Shown here in pieces: positions 7,681 through 14,685 of a DNA stretch of 18,758 bases. The notes below the pieces were generated by a model that was not told the DNA's origin, ran no database searches, and worked only from the letters and a program-made list of their open reading frames with translations. Within the stretch, counting starts at the first letter, position 1; each line of letters starts with the position of its first letter. Origin of the DNA: UBA1151 sp963579925 (lineage in GTDB: Bacteria; Chloroflexota; Dehalococcoidia; Lucifugimonadales; Lucifugimonadaceae); assembly GCA_963579925.1 (NCBI GenBank), contig CAUZJA010000028.1, forward strand, positions 1-18,758, given 5' to 3'. Both the position numbers and the translations under genes were made by a program.

Positions 7681-8747
7681 TTGAGCAGCTCGATGCAGTC
7701 CCAGTCTTCCATCATCTTCAGACGGTCACGGAACCTAAAAATGGCTTTTTCGCCGAAGCCCGTGTCTATTGCACCTCGGACCATGAAGATCATCTGGCGA
7801 AACATTGACCATCTGAAGTCAGTTTCAAGCTCGTTGGAAGAGTAGTCGGTCACGCCTCGTGTGATCAGCTCTGCGTGATAGGTGCGGAGCAGGTCGCCTT
7901 CGATCTCCCGCCGTTTTTCGACGTCGAACGTCGCCATGATGAAGTTGGCAACGTCTGCAGCTCCCACCGTGAGCGACGGAGTCTGCCAGTCGATCAAGAC
8001 GGTGCGCGTGCTCTCGCCCTCGCCCGTGAAGAACATGTTTTGACCGCGAGCGTCGCCACTACATAGCGTGAGGTTTCCGGTGCTGGAGTGCTTCACTATC
8101 TCTGGCAGGGCATCAGGAAGTCGGCGTAGGAGTTCGCTGACTCCGGGGGAGAGCAGATCGCTGTATTTCTCGAAGCATGTCCTGCCGCTGGCCGCGAGTT
8201 GGCCTTGTGACTCGCCGTCGAAGTAGATGCCGGGCCGCATTAACCAGTCGTAAGCATCCAGTCGAGCGTCGTTCCACCAGTGGGCATGAATGGCGGCCAG
8301 AGTTTTGATTGCCGAATTCGCATCGTTGTCTGCTATCTCTTCGCCAACCGGAATGGTGCGCCAGTCGCTCAAGTCCTCAAGGCCGATTATCCCGATCGTC
8401 CCTTTGGCGTTTGTCTCTACGAAGTAGTGACGAGGTACATAATTGGGGATCCGGGATGCGAGATGCCGGAAGAACAGATATTCGCGGTGAATTCTGCCTC
8501 GCTCGGTCAGGCATCTCAGAAGGTCCGGGTCGGTCGTCGGCATTTTGACCACGATTGTTTCCGCCCCACGCAACGAACCGGGGTCCAGCGTGGGTTTCAC
8601 CCGCACCACCGGCCCCGTCAGCCCCTCGGCCAACGGTTCAACGTGCACGCGAAGAATCTCACCCCTATCGATATGCCCAGCACCTCTAAGCGCGGAACTG
8701 AGCCAGCGTGCGGTGATCTCATCAGGCGTGCGCGGGAAGCCTGTCAT
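7677..8747 (-). CDS. Aminoglycoside-phosphotransferase/ecdysteroid-kinase-like protein (intact copy)
   Basis: A 356-residue small-molecule kinase of the APH/CHK-like fold, expected to move a phosphate from ATP to a hydroxyl group; the substrate is unknown. Visible elements, numbered from MTGFPRTPDE: Lys68 in IVVKMP (ATP lysine), Glu89 in HREYLFFRHL, the catalytic loop GDARGQN (Asp232, Asn237), and the metal-binding Asp253 in VLIDWQTP. The usual His before Gly-Asp in the loop is replaced (CSGD). An upstream ATG at 8765 is possible, but ATG 8747-8745 overlaps the previous gene's TGA as ATGA and gives the family N-terminus, so it is preferred. It is the middle and only complete member of a tandem family. 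Confidence 0.85.
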   Translation of the reverse strand: MTGFPRTPDEITARWLSSALRGAGHIDRGEILRVHVEPLAEGLTGPVVRVKPTLDPGSLRGAETIVVKMPTTDPDLLRCLTERGRIHREYLFFRHLASRIPNYVPRHYFVETNAKGTIGIIGLEDLSDWRTIPVGEEIADNDANSAIKTLAAIHAHWWNDARLDAYDWLMRPGIYFDGESQGQLAASGRTCFEKYSDLLSPGVSELLRRLPDALPEIVKHSSTGNLTLCSGDARGQNMFFTGEGESTRTVLIDWQTPSLTVGAADVANFIMATFDVEKRREIEGDLLRTYHAELITRGVTDYSSNELETDFRWSMFRQMIFMVRGAIDTGFGEKAIFRFRDRLKMMEDWDCIELLK

Positions 8748-9290
8748 TTCAGCAGCTCCATGCATTCCCAGTCCTGCAGCGACTGAAGGCCTTCTTCGAC
8801 GAGGGCCAGAACAACATCGTCCAACACGTTCAATCCGCCAACGGCGTAAACGGTCGTGATCAAGGCCCGAAACAGGCCCCAGCGGAAGTCTTCATCCAGC
8901 TGATCAGCTGAATAACCAGTCACACCTCCCTCGATAAGTGCATCATGGTACGCGCTGATCATTTCCCGTTCGTGCAAACGACGATCTTTCGCGGCAAAGC
9001 TCATTGCAAGAAAGTAAGCGATGTCCGTGGCGCCTGAATATCGGGAGGGAACCAAATCAATTGCGATTGCACGCGTTGCCTCCCCGGTTCCCTCAAAGAA
9101 CCAGTTGCCACTGTGACTGTCTCCCATGCACAGAGTGGTCGGCTCGCTGCCCCATGCATGCTCTATCTTCGAAATACCGTTAGGGAGTTCGGCCAGAATG
9201 GCTTTCATGTCGTCACTGAGCTGGTGTCCGATCCTTGCAAGCATCGCGTCTATGATTGTGGAAAGAACCTCCTTCGTATGACCCTTGAGG
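8744..9290 (-). pseudogene. Phosphotransferase-like paralogue, C-terminal part only
   Basis: From LKGHTKEVLSTIIDAMLARI onward this aligns with the intact downstream copy: catalytic loop TLCMGDSHSGNWFF versus TLCSGDARGQNMFF, then IDLVPSRYSGATDIAYFL, VTGYSADQLDEDFRWGLFR, and a near-identical end (LQDWECMELLK versus MEDWDCIELLK). The N-terminal half with the ATP lysine is absent. The frame is open up to 9352, but codons before about 9290 are an out-of-frame reading of the kinase fragment. The stop overlaps the next gene's ATG. A residual protein could be made from an internal start but would lack the N-lobe. Confidence 0.8.
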
Positions 9291-9623
9291 GGCAAGGTAG
9301 ACCTTCTTCTTGCCGCCTTCACCCAGGAGACTCTTGACCTCGTAGCGGCCATTGGCGAAGGAAGTGGGAGCTTCTACCGAGGTCGGCGGAGCGGATGGAG
9401 GGGTGTCAACAATGTCAGCGTCCGATCCCCCACGGTCTGAACTCACGTCAGAGTGCAATTCCTCGGACATCGCGAGCAACGCTTTGGCATCGGCGTTCTC
9501 AGAATCTACGGCAAGGACGGCACGCGCTCGTTCCAGGACTCGCTGCCAATCGCTGGTCTCTGCCGCGACATCAGCCTCGTCTAGGAGCTGATCAATCCGC
9601 TTCTCTATTCGTTCACTTGGCAT
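9291..9623 (-). pseudogene. N-terminal fragment of a Ser/Thr-kinase-type protein
   Basis: About 111 residues: a helical repeat-like segment (QLLDEADVAAETSDWQRVLE, then AVLAVDSENADAKALLAMSE), a Ser/Pro/Asp-rich linker, then GRYEVKSLLGEGGKKKVYLA. The last is the glycine-rich ATP loop of a bacterial protein kinase. The sequence departs right after YLA, before the VAIK lysine, and continues 26 residues to a stop at 9213 in a frame unrelated to kinases. The break at about 9290 coincides with the start of the truncated phosphotransferase, so a deletion fused the two genes out of frame. No clear ribosome site precedes the ATG at 9623. Confidence 0.78.
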
Positions 9624-9680
9624 GGTGCGGTGATACTAAAGGAAATTGGGCATGAGAGGGAGCCGACTCTCCTCTGGGTT

Positions 9681-9700
9681 TTGTATACCCACTTGTATAC
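9681..9700. promoter_or_regulatory. Tandem TTGTATAC motif
   Basis: Two identical octamers, 9681-9688 and 9693-9700, each hold the palindrome GTATAC and are 12 bases apart. They lie 58 bases upstream of the kinase-fragment start on the minus strand. They resemble half-sites of GntR-type operators; this is only a guess. Confidence 0.3.
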
Positions 9701-9809
9701 TCAACGGGGATGGATCTCTACGGACGGCAGCAACCCTTGACGTCCTGAATACGGATCATTCGTGATTGATTACGGTCTTCAGCGCACGTTTGTGGACGAA
9801 CTGGATCCA

Positions 9810-9846
9810 ATTCCCAAGCAGAAAACCGCGGGTTGGAATCCCGTCC
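9810..9846 (+). repeat. Attachment-site repeat, distal copy
   Basis: Degenerate copy of the tRNA-Gly 3' half (34 of 37 bases) in the same orientation. Similarity stops on both sides, the 5' half of a tRNA is absent, and the following bases do not match the acceptor stem end. It is therefore an att scar rather than a tRNA gene. Confidence 0.75.
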
Positions 9847-9908
9847 CTGGGGCCATACTCACTCATCACCAATTCGCTGACGATATTGTGCACCGCTCTG
9901 GAATCCCC

Positions 9909-10808
9909 CTACAGCAACGTCATCCCGTCCGCGTACCCCGGCTCGATTACCTCAACGTCCGGCGCTACCTTAGCCAGCTCGTTCCGAATCGGTGTGATGT
10001 CTTGCAGGTCGGGGGTGTTTAGCGCTCCGGCCCAGTTATCGTGGTGGCCCAGGACTATGCGTTTTGGGTTGACGGTTGTGACCACACCAGCCAGGAACTT
10101 CTCGGTTGAGCCCTGGAATGGTTCGCCGTCTATGTTGCCGCGGCCTGAGCAGCCGAGGACTGCTACGTCTGCTTTGATTCCGGCGAGGATGGATGAGTGG
10201 TAGCCCATGCTGTTCTGGAAGAAGATGGTGCCGTCTGGTGTTTCGATGAGGTAGTCCAGCGCCCCACCGTCACTGTCGCTGCCTATGTTGCGGGCGCGTA
10301 GTTCATCGTTCTCGGCTGCCAGTTCCGGCGTAAGCCCCACGTTGCGATCGGCGCTGAACCGCTCGGCGAGCCGTCTGTTGCGCTCTTGTTGCGGTACTCC
10401 GAGGTCGCCCGTTAGCTCGACACCCGCCGGCTCAGCGACGGACCAGATGCACGAGTGCAGACTTGGGAATACTCGTACCGATACGTCATCGTTCAATTGG
10501 TAATTCTCTCCGCCAGCGGATGCCAAAATCTGGTCGCTCTGCACCCCGGCTTCGGTGAGCACACGCATCGACTCATGGGAGCAGATGATACTTGCGCCGG
10601 TGTTCTTGGCGATCACGTCAGCACCAGCGAGATGATCCATGTGACTATGGCCAATAATCGCGAAATCAGCTTCCGTGATGTCTGCAGATGTCGCACCAGT
10701 ATCTGGAGCACTTGAGAGCCGATCCATAAAGGTGTCCAGAAACACGACGAGCCCGTTGATGTTCAAGCGGTACGTTGTGCATCCATACCAATCAAGCGTC
10801 ACTGTCAT
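9909..10808 (-). CDS. Metallo-beta-lactamase-fold hydrolase (UlaG-like)
   Basis: A 299-residue metal-dependent hydrolase, predicted cytoplasmic. The N-terminus LDWYGCTTYRLNINGLVVFLDT is the UlaG/RomA-like opening (W-G-x-x-x-Y/F-x-L). The metal motif HSHMDH is at 54-59, a further His at 118 (FPSLHS), and a late LGHHDNW. An insert of about 60 residues (ELTGDLGVPQQERNRRLAER and on) sits between His118 and the next core strand, LDYLIETPDGTIFFQNSMG. The substrate is unknown; relatives act on lactones, phosphodiesters or phosphonates. The gene starts 24 bases after the flavin oxidoreductase stop on the same strand, so the two are probably one operon. Confidence 0.87.
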   Translation of the reverse strand: MTVTLDWYGCTTYRLNINGLVVFLDTFMDRLSSAPDTGATSADITEADFAIIGHSHMDHLAGADVIAKNTGASIICSHESMRVLTEAGVQSDQILASAGGENYQLNDDVSVRVFPSLHSCIWSVAEPAGVELTGDLGVPQQERNRRLAERFSADRNVGLTPELAAENDELRARNIGSDSDGGALDYLIETPDGTIFFQNSMGYHSSILAGIKADVAVLGCSGRGNIDGEPFQGSTEKFLAGVVTTVNPKRIVLGHHDNWAGALNTPDLQDITPIRNELAKVAPDVEVIEPGYADGMTLL

Positions 10809-10832
10809 TGAGTAGTCTCCATAATTTTGGTG

Positions 10833-11885
10833 CTAATCCGGGAAGTTGGGCATTACCTCTTCTGCAAACATCTGCATGCAGCGGAGGCTCTTCTGTTGGT
10901 CAAGTCCCGCTTTGCCGAAAGTCCCGCGAATTGATTTGATGCCTTTAGAGCGGAGGATTTCGATGCGTTCGCAGACTACTTCGGCGGTTCCTACAAGTGG
11001 AAGAATGCCTTCCTTGCGGGCCATCTCGCCGCCTGTGACTCTATCTTTATCACGGTTGGCCCAGTGCTGGTAGCCGCTGGGAACGTGCCCTGTTTTGCTC
11101 ATGGGATTGCCAATGCGCATGAACTCAGCATCGATCTCGTCTTCGAGTCCGACCAGATCTGACTCCGCCTCTTCCATGGTTGGCGCGACGTAGATGTTCA
11201 TCCCGGCGGGCAGGTCTATGTGCTCATGCGGGTGGCCGTAGTGCTCCATACGCTCGTGCCATAGCTCCATCACCTGCGGCACCTGCCCCATGACGGCCGT
11301 GGGACCGCCGACCATAATCTCAAGTCCCTTGGACGCTGCGAAATCAACGCTCTCAGGACTGGTGCTGACGGCGATCGTCATTGGCAATGGCTTCTGAATG
11401 GGCTTCGGTAGCACGTTGACATCTTCAACATCGATGAATTCACCTTTGTACGTGAGCGGGCCGTCCTCCCACGCCTTCTGAATGACGTCCAGGTACTCAC
11501 GAAAACGCGGCCGGGCCGTCTCAATATCCGTGCCCAGCGCTGCGAACTCCATGGCTTGATAGCCGGAGCCAATGCCCAGCGTGAACCTGCCGCCTGACAG
11601 GATGTCTATGGTCGCGGCTTCCTCGGCCACCATGATGGGGTTGTGCCAGGGCAGGACGACTACGGCGGTACCAATGCGAGCGTTCTTGGTTCGCTGTACC
11701 ACGTTGCCCAGCATTGCGAATATGCCGGAGATAAGCCCGTGCCGTGAGAAGTGGTGCTCGCCAAGCCAGATCTCGTGCATGCCAAGTTGGTCGGCAAGTT
11801 CAATCCTCTCCATGGTGTCGGCAATGCTCTGAGGAATGGAGACTTCAGGATGCCATCTGATGATCTCAAACTGGCCGAATTTCAT
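10833..11885 (-). CDS. Luciferase-like (LLM class) flavin-dependent oxidoreductase
   Basis: A 350-residue TIM-barrel flavin (FMN or F420) monooxygenase/oxidoreductase. Hallmarks: ELADQLGMHEIWLGEHHF near the N-terminus, TKNARIGTAVVVLPWHNP, EEAATIDILSGGRFTLGIGS followed by GY, and a late GTAEVVCERIEILRSKGI. It could oxidise an organic substrate using reduced flavin; the identity is not readable. Two starts are possible: ATG at 11909 and ATG at 11885. The latter gives the family N-terminus MKFGQFEII and has AGGA 8 bases upstream, so it is chosen. It is the first gene of a unit with the metallo-hydrolase and is divergent from an SDR 125 bases away. Confidence 0.9.
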   Translation of the reverse strand: MKFGQFEIIRWHPEVSIPQSIADTMERIELADQLGMHEIWLGEHHFSRHGLISGIFAMLGNVVQRTKNARIGTAVVVLPWHNPIMVAEEAATIDILSGGRFTLGIGSGYQAMEFAALGTDIETARPRFREYLDVIQKAWEDGPLTYKGEFIDVEDVNVLPKPIQKPLPMTIAVSTSPESVDFAASKGLEIMVGGPTAVMGQVPQVMELWHERMEHYGHPHEHIDLPAGMNIYVAPTMEEAESDLVGLEDEIDAEFMRIGNPMSKTGHVPSGYQHWANRDKDRVTGGEMARKEGILPLVGTAEVVCERIEILRSKGIKSIRGTFGKAGLDQQKSLRCMQMFAEEVMPNFPD

Positions 11886-11921
11886 CTCAAGTTCCTGTAT
11901 CACCCGCATGAGCGGGGCTGC

Positions 11922-11951
11922 TTACCATTTGCCGCAAGCGCGCACTATAAC
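11922..11951 (+). promoter_or_regulatory. Possible promoter for the SDR at 12011
   Basis: TTACCA (11922-11927) and TATAAC (11946-11951) are 18 bases apart, a reasonable -35/-10 pair, about 60 bases before the SDR start in the divergent intergenic region. A short hairpin (CGGCC 11981-11985 with GGCCG 11992-11996) follows in the leader. Confidence 0.4.
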
Positions 11952-12010
11952 GCAGAAAACCAGTAAGGTGGGCCACGCTTCGGCCACTTGCGGCCGAGCG
12001 AGGTGACCTG

Positions 12011-12814
12011 ATGTCGACGCCGGAGGCTGAGACCATGCGACTTGAGAATAAGACCGCGATCATCACGGGCGCTGCAAGCGGTATGGGCGCCGAAGAGGCA
12101 AGGGTATTTGCCAGCGAAGGTGCTCGAGTAGTGGTGTCTGATCTATCGGACGATCTGGGGCAGGCACTCGTCGATGAGATCAAACAGGCTGGTGGCGAGG
12201 CGCATTACATACACATCGACGTCCGAAACGAGGACGAGTGGGCGTCGCTGGTGGCAGAGTCAATCGACACGTTTGGCCCCATCAACATTCTGGTGAACAA
12301 CGCAGGTCTCAGTTCGTCGTTTGTGCAGGACGATGACGACTTCGAAGCGTGGCAGCGCCTGATGGACGTGAACTTGAACGGCGTCTATCTGGGTTGCCGA
12401 GCCGTGCTGCCGAACATGAAGGCAAACGGCGGCGGGTCGATCGTGAACATCTCATCGATATCTGGCTATGTCGGCAGCGCGGGAGGTCACCCCGGATACT
12501 TCGCATCCAAAGGCGGCGTGCGCATCTACACGAAGGCGATGGCCTTCAAGCACGGCCCGGCCGGTATTCGTGTGAACTCAGTCCACCCTGGTGTGATGCC
12601 GCCCATGCGAACCGCCGCGCACTTTGGTGCAGAGTCGATCAGCCCCAACTTGCAGCGAATGCTGGACATCACGCCGCTGAAGCGACGTGGCGAGACGATA
12701 GACGTGGCAAAAGCGGTGCTCTTCATGGCCTCAGATGATGCGGCGTTCATCACCGGCACGGAACTGATCGTAGACGGCGGAATGTTGAGCGGCTACGGCG
12801 GCTATCCGGAGTAG
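12011..12814 (+). CDS. Short-chain dehydrogenase/reductase (classical SDR)
   Basis: A 267-residue NAD(P)-dependent oxidoreductase. Cofactor motif TGAASGMG at 19-26, Asp44 after the second strand (VVVSDLS), suggesting NAD, NNAG at 96-99, Ser148/149 in NISSISG, and Tyr163/Lys167 (YFASK). The C-terminal GTELIVDGGML tail is standard. GAGGTGA lies 4 bases before ATG 12011; the ATG at 12035 (MRLENKT) would also give a normal N-terminus. It is divergent from the LLM oxidoreductase/metallo-hydrolase pair, which suggests a shared control region and perhaps one pathway. It differs clearly from the SDR at 5142-5951, so the two are not recent duplicates. A hairpin follows the stop closely. Confidence 0.92.
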   Translation: MSTPEAETMRLENKTAIITGAASGMGAEEARVFASEGARVVVSDLSDDLGQALVDEIKQAGGEAHYIHIDVRNEDEWASLVAESIDTFGPINILVNNAGLSSSFVQDDDDFEAWQRLMDVNLNGVYLGCRAVLPNMKANGGGSIVNISSISGYVGSAGGHPGYFASKGGVRIYTKAMAFKHGPAGIRVNSVHPGVMPPMRTAAHFGAESISPNLQRMLDITPLKRRGETIDVAKAVLFMASDDAAFITGTELIVDGGMLSGYGGYPE

Positions 12815-12818
12815 AACC

Positions 12819-12840
12819 GGGCAACCACGGGGGGTTGCCC
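12819..12840. terminator. GGGCAACC/GGTTGCCC hairpin between convergent genes
   Basis: GGGCAACC (12819-12826) pairs with GGTTGCCC (12833-12840) 4 bases after the SDR stop. It lies at the convergent junction with the HAD gene, whose extended frame would end at 12841. It resembles a dispersed palindromic repeat of the GGGTTGCCCCTAC type and may end transcription from both sides. Confidence 0.6.
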
Positions 12841-12915
12841 CTACAGGGCCACGCCCAATTCAGCCAATACGCCTTCCAGAGATGTAGACGCATCAGCGAG
12901 GTTGTACACCTCCGC

Positions 12916-13452
12916 CTAGATTCCTACTGACTTCGCAGCTTCAACGTTTTCAGGCTTGTCGTCAATAAATACGGCCTCAGCAGGCTGGACGCCCAGATCG
13001 TTCAGAATGTGCGTGAAGTACGCCTCATCTGGCTTGGCGATGCCAATTTCGAACGAATAGAACTCGCGATCGAATAGCTCTCGAAAGCCGAGATTCTCGG
13101 ACATGTAGTTGCCACGGTGTGCATCCTGGTTTGACGCCAGACATACGGTAAAACCAAGTGCCTTCATCGATTTCACGATCTCGAGCGCGCCTTGATCGAC
13201 GTCAATCATGGTCCATACCTTGAGAGCATCATCCAGACTGCCTGTGCAATCCAAGCGGCTTAGCACAGCGGTGATGAGTTCGATCACGTCGGCCTTGCCG
13301 GTGAGGGCGTGGCTTCCAGCACCAAACAGGTCGCTCATAAACTCCGGGAGGCGATCGTTGCTTCCCAGAAGAGTCATGATGGCTTGAGGCTGGTCACCAA
13401 CAGCTTCCTGAATCACGCCGTCGGCGTCCAGAAGTACGGCCTTCACGGTCAT
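12916..13452 (-). CDS. HAD-superfamily hydrolase, ending at an in-frame TAG
   Basis: A 178-residue haloacid-dehalogenase-type phosphatase-like protein. Motif I DADGV has nucleophile Asp9 and Asp11, motif II is ASN (Ser107), motif III is Lys140 (KPDEAYF) and motif IV is FIDDKPENVEAA (Asp164, Asp165). All catalytic residues precede the stop. After SVGI a TAG (12918-12916) intervenes, and the same frame goes on as AEVYNLADASTSLEGVLAEL, then GVAL and TAG at 12843-12841. This is just what the C-terminal strand and helix of such proteins look like, so the stop appears to remove the last 24 residues. The ATG overlaps the methyltransferase stop as ATGA. The substrate is unknown. Confidence 0.87.
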   Translation of the reverse strand: MTVKAVLLDADGVIQEAVGDQPQAIMTLLGSNDRLPEFMSDLFGAGSHALTGKADVIELITAVLSRLDCTGSLDDALKVWTMIDVDQGALEIVKSMKALGFTVCLASNQDAHRGNYMSENLGFRELFDREFYSFEIGIAKPDEAYFTHILNDLGVQPAEAVFIDDKPENVEAAKSVGI

Positions 13453-14096
13453 TGGGGCTTCCGCGCTACGACCCAGAGGTGGATCTCTTTTTCGTGGTCG
13501 CTGTTGGGATCATCTGAGACTTCTACCCGATCTGAAATCGTTTCGAAGCCAGTGTCAGTGACCATCTGCCTTGATGTATCGACGTCGAATCCGCTCCAGA
13601 ACATTGGGGCGCCAAACCAGTCGTCGATATAGTTGCCACTGTCTTCGGAGGAGTTGAGGGTGGTCATGAAGATACCTCCCGGTTTGAGCCACGCGTAGAT
13701 CGATCGAAATAGATCGCCGTGAAATTCACGCGGCACGTGAATGACGGAGTACAGCGCTGCAAACCCGCCGAATGACGCCTCAGAGAATTCCAGTTTGGTC
13801 ATGTCTGCGTGGATGAAGGTGGGGCCGGGAACGTTCTGGCGGGCACGCTCGATTTGGCCAGCCGAGAAATCGACACCGGTAAGCTCGAACTTCTCATGGA
13901 GTCGGGCAGCTGTCGGTAACCCGTTGCCGCACCCCAACTCGAGCACGCTTCCGCCTGCGGTCACTTGATCGATGAACAAGTCCTCGTAGCGCGTGACTAC
14001 TTCTGATGGGTCGGTGCGGTAGTACTTGAAGTACTCATCGCCAACTTTGTCGTAGCCCGACGCGACGCGGGCAATCGGATCATCTACTGAACTCAT
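13449..14096 (-). CDS. Class I SAM-dependent methyltransferase
   Basis: A 215-residue Rossmann-fold methyltransferase. SAM motif I VLELGCGNG is at 51-59, the acidic end of strand 2 is GVDFSAGQIERAR, motif III is HADMTKLEF, and the post-motif LKPGGIFMTTLNSSE is typical of the Methyltransf_25/11 group. The small-molecule or protein substrate is unknown. ATG 14096-14094 overlaps the preceding TGA by one base (TGATG), so it is preferred to TTG 14099. Its own stop overlaps the HAD start. These overlaps imply translational coupling in one operon with the DinB-like gene upstream and the HAD hydrolase downstream. Confidence 0.9.
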   Translation of the reverse strand: MSSVDDPIARVASGYDKVGDEYFKYYRTDPSEVVTRYEDLFIDQVTAGGSVLELGCGNGLPTAARLHEKFELTGVDFSAGQIERARQNVPGPTFIHADMTKLEFSEASFGGFAALYSVIHVPREFHGDLFRSIYAWLKPGGIFMTTLNSSEDSGNYIDDWFGAPMFWSGFDVDTSRQMVTDTGFETISDRVEVSDDPNSDHEKEIHLWVVARKPQ

Positions 14097-14626
14097 CAAC
14101 CCAACTGGCCGTCGATCCCCACGCGCTCCAGGATGCCGCGCACATAACGCGCCTGTCCGGCGTGTTGCGTGTTGTCAGAAATCACGCTCACGAGCCGCAC
14201 ACCCACGGTGACGTGGGGATCGTAAGAAGTATCGATTACACGCTCGATCTCTATGGCGTCGAGCGACTTGAAGTACTCCTGGCTGCGGTCGATCACGGCG
14301 TTGTTCCACGCGAGCAGCAGTTCTGCGCTTTCAGGCCGAACTGCGTCCACGTCTGCGGCAGTGTGCCCGAAGCCGACGTTCGAGGAATCTGGCTCCATGC
14401 CGAACTTTTCGGCCCAGCCGTCTGCCACCCACGCCTGTGGGCGCCCGACGATCTCAGAAACATAGCTGTCCTGAACACGCGAAAGGTGCCAGATCAGCCA
14501 TGCGATCGAGTTGGCGTCTGGTTCGATGCGGTAGTAGATCTGCTATGGGCTCAGGCCTTCAGCAGACTGCTTGCAGACCTGCAGAATTCGCTCGTAGGCC
14601 TCTGAGAATATGTCTCGTTGTTCCAT
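14096..14626 (-). pseudogene. DinB-like/DUF664 protein interrupted by an in-frame TAG
   Basis: The frame from ATG 14626-14624 (AAGGAG 8 bases upstream) reads MEQRDIFSEAYERILQVCKQ, then SAEGLSP, a TAG as codon 28 (14545-14543), then QIYYRIEPDANSIAWLIWHL and on to TGA at 14098-14096, 176 codons in all. The DinB four-helix fold is evident: GLSPxQIYYR, NSIAWLIWHLSRVQDSY with its metal-type His, and a late ISDNTQHAGQARYVRGIL. Family members have a residue, usually Glu, where TAG stands. A shorter protein from ATG 14428 (110 residues) would lack the first helices. This is either a nonsense mutation, a sequencing error, or suppression; the frame is otherwise clean. Relatives include thiol-dependent transferases. 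Confidence 0.8.
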
Positions 14627-14646
14627 TGGGATCTCCTTGCGATTCG

Positions 14647-14668
14647 GTGCGGGCAGGGATGCCGGCAC
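14647..14668. repeat. Intergenic hairpin GTGCGGGCA/TGCCGGCAC
   Basis: Arms 14647-14655 and 14660-14668 pair with one mismatch over a GGGA loop, in the 59-base gap between the sulfatase and DinB-like genes. It resembles dispersed palindromic repeats and could tune expression inside the operon. Confidence 0.5.
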
Positions 14669-14685
14669 TACGACCGGTCGGCCGC

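Larger units (their letters stand above)
6717..9846. mobile_element. Decayed integrated island in tRNA-Gly
   Basis: The island is bounded by direct repeats of the tRNA-Gly 3' half (6717-6753 and 9810-9846; 34 of 37 bases identical). A tyrosine recombinase lies immediately beside the intact tRNA and reads away from it, the standard layout for tRNA-targeting elements. Cargo is a degraded tandem set of phosphotransferase-like genes plus a kinase N-terminal fragment. The recombinase lacks its N-terminus, so the element is presumably immobile. The boundaries and recombinase are seen directly; the single-element history is inference. Confidence 0.75.

Noticed and set aside
9810..9846. A second tRNA-Gly gene
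   Set aside because: Only the 3' half is present, the T-loop and acceptor end are altered, and no D-arm lies upstream; it is an att scar.
9762..10203. Plus-strand frames of 86 and 145 codons
   Set aside because: They cross the att scar and run antisense to the metallo-hydrolase; no family sequence or ribosome site.
12841..14626. Genome-wide reassignment of TAG as a sense codon
   Set aside because: TAG is the natural, well-placed end of the NHL gene, both SDRs, the integrase, the metallo-hydrolase and the toxin, so at most local suppression or mutation is plausible.
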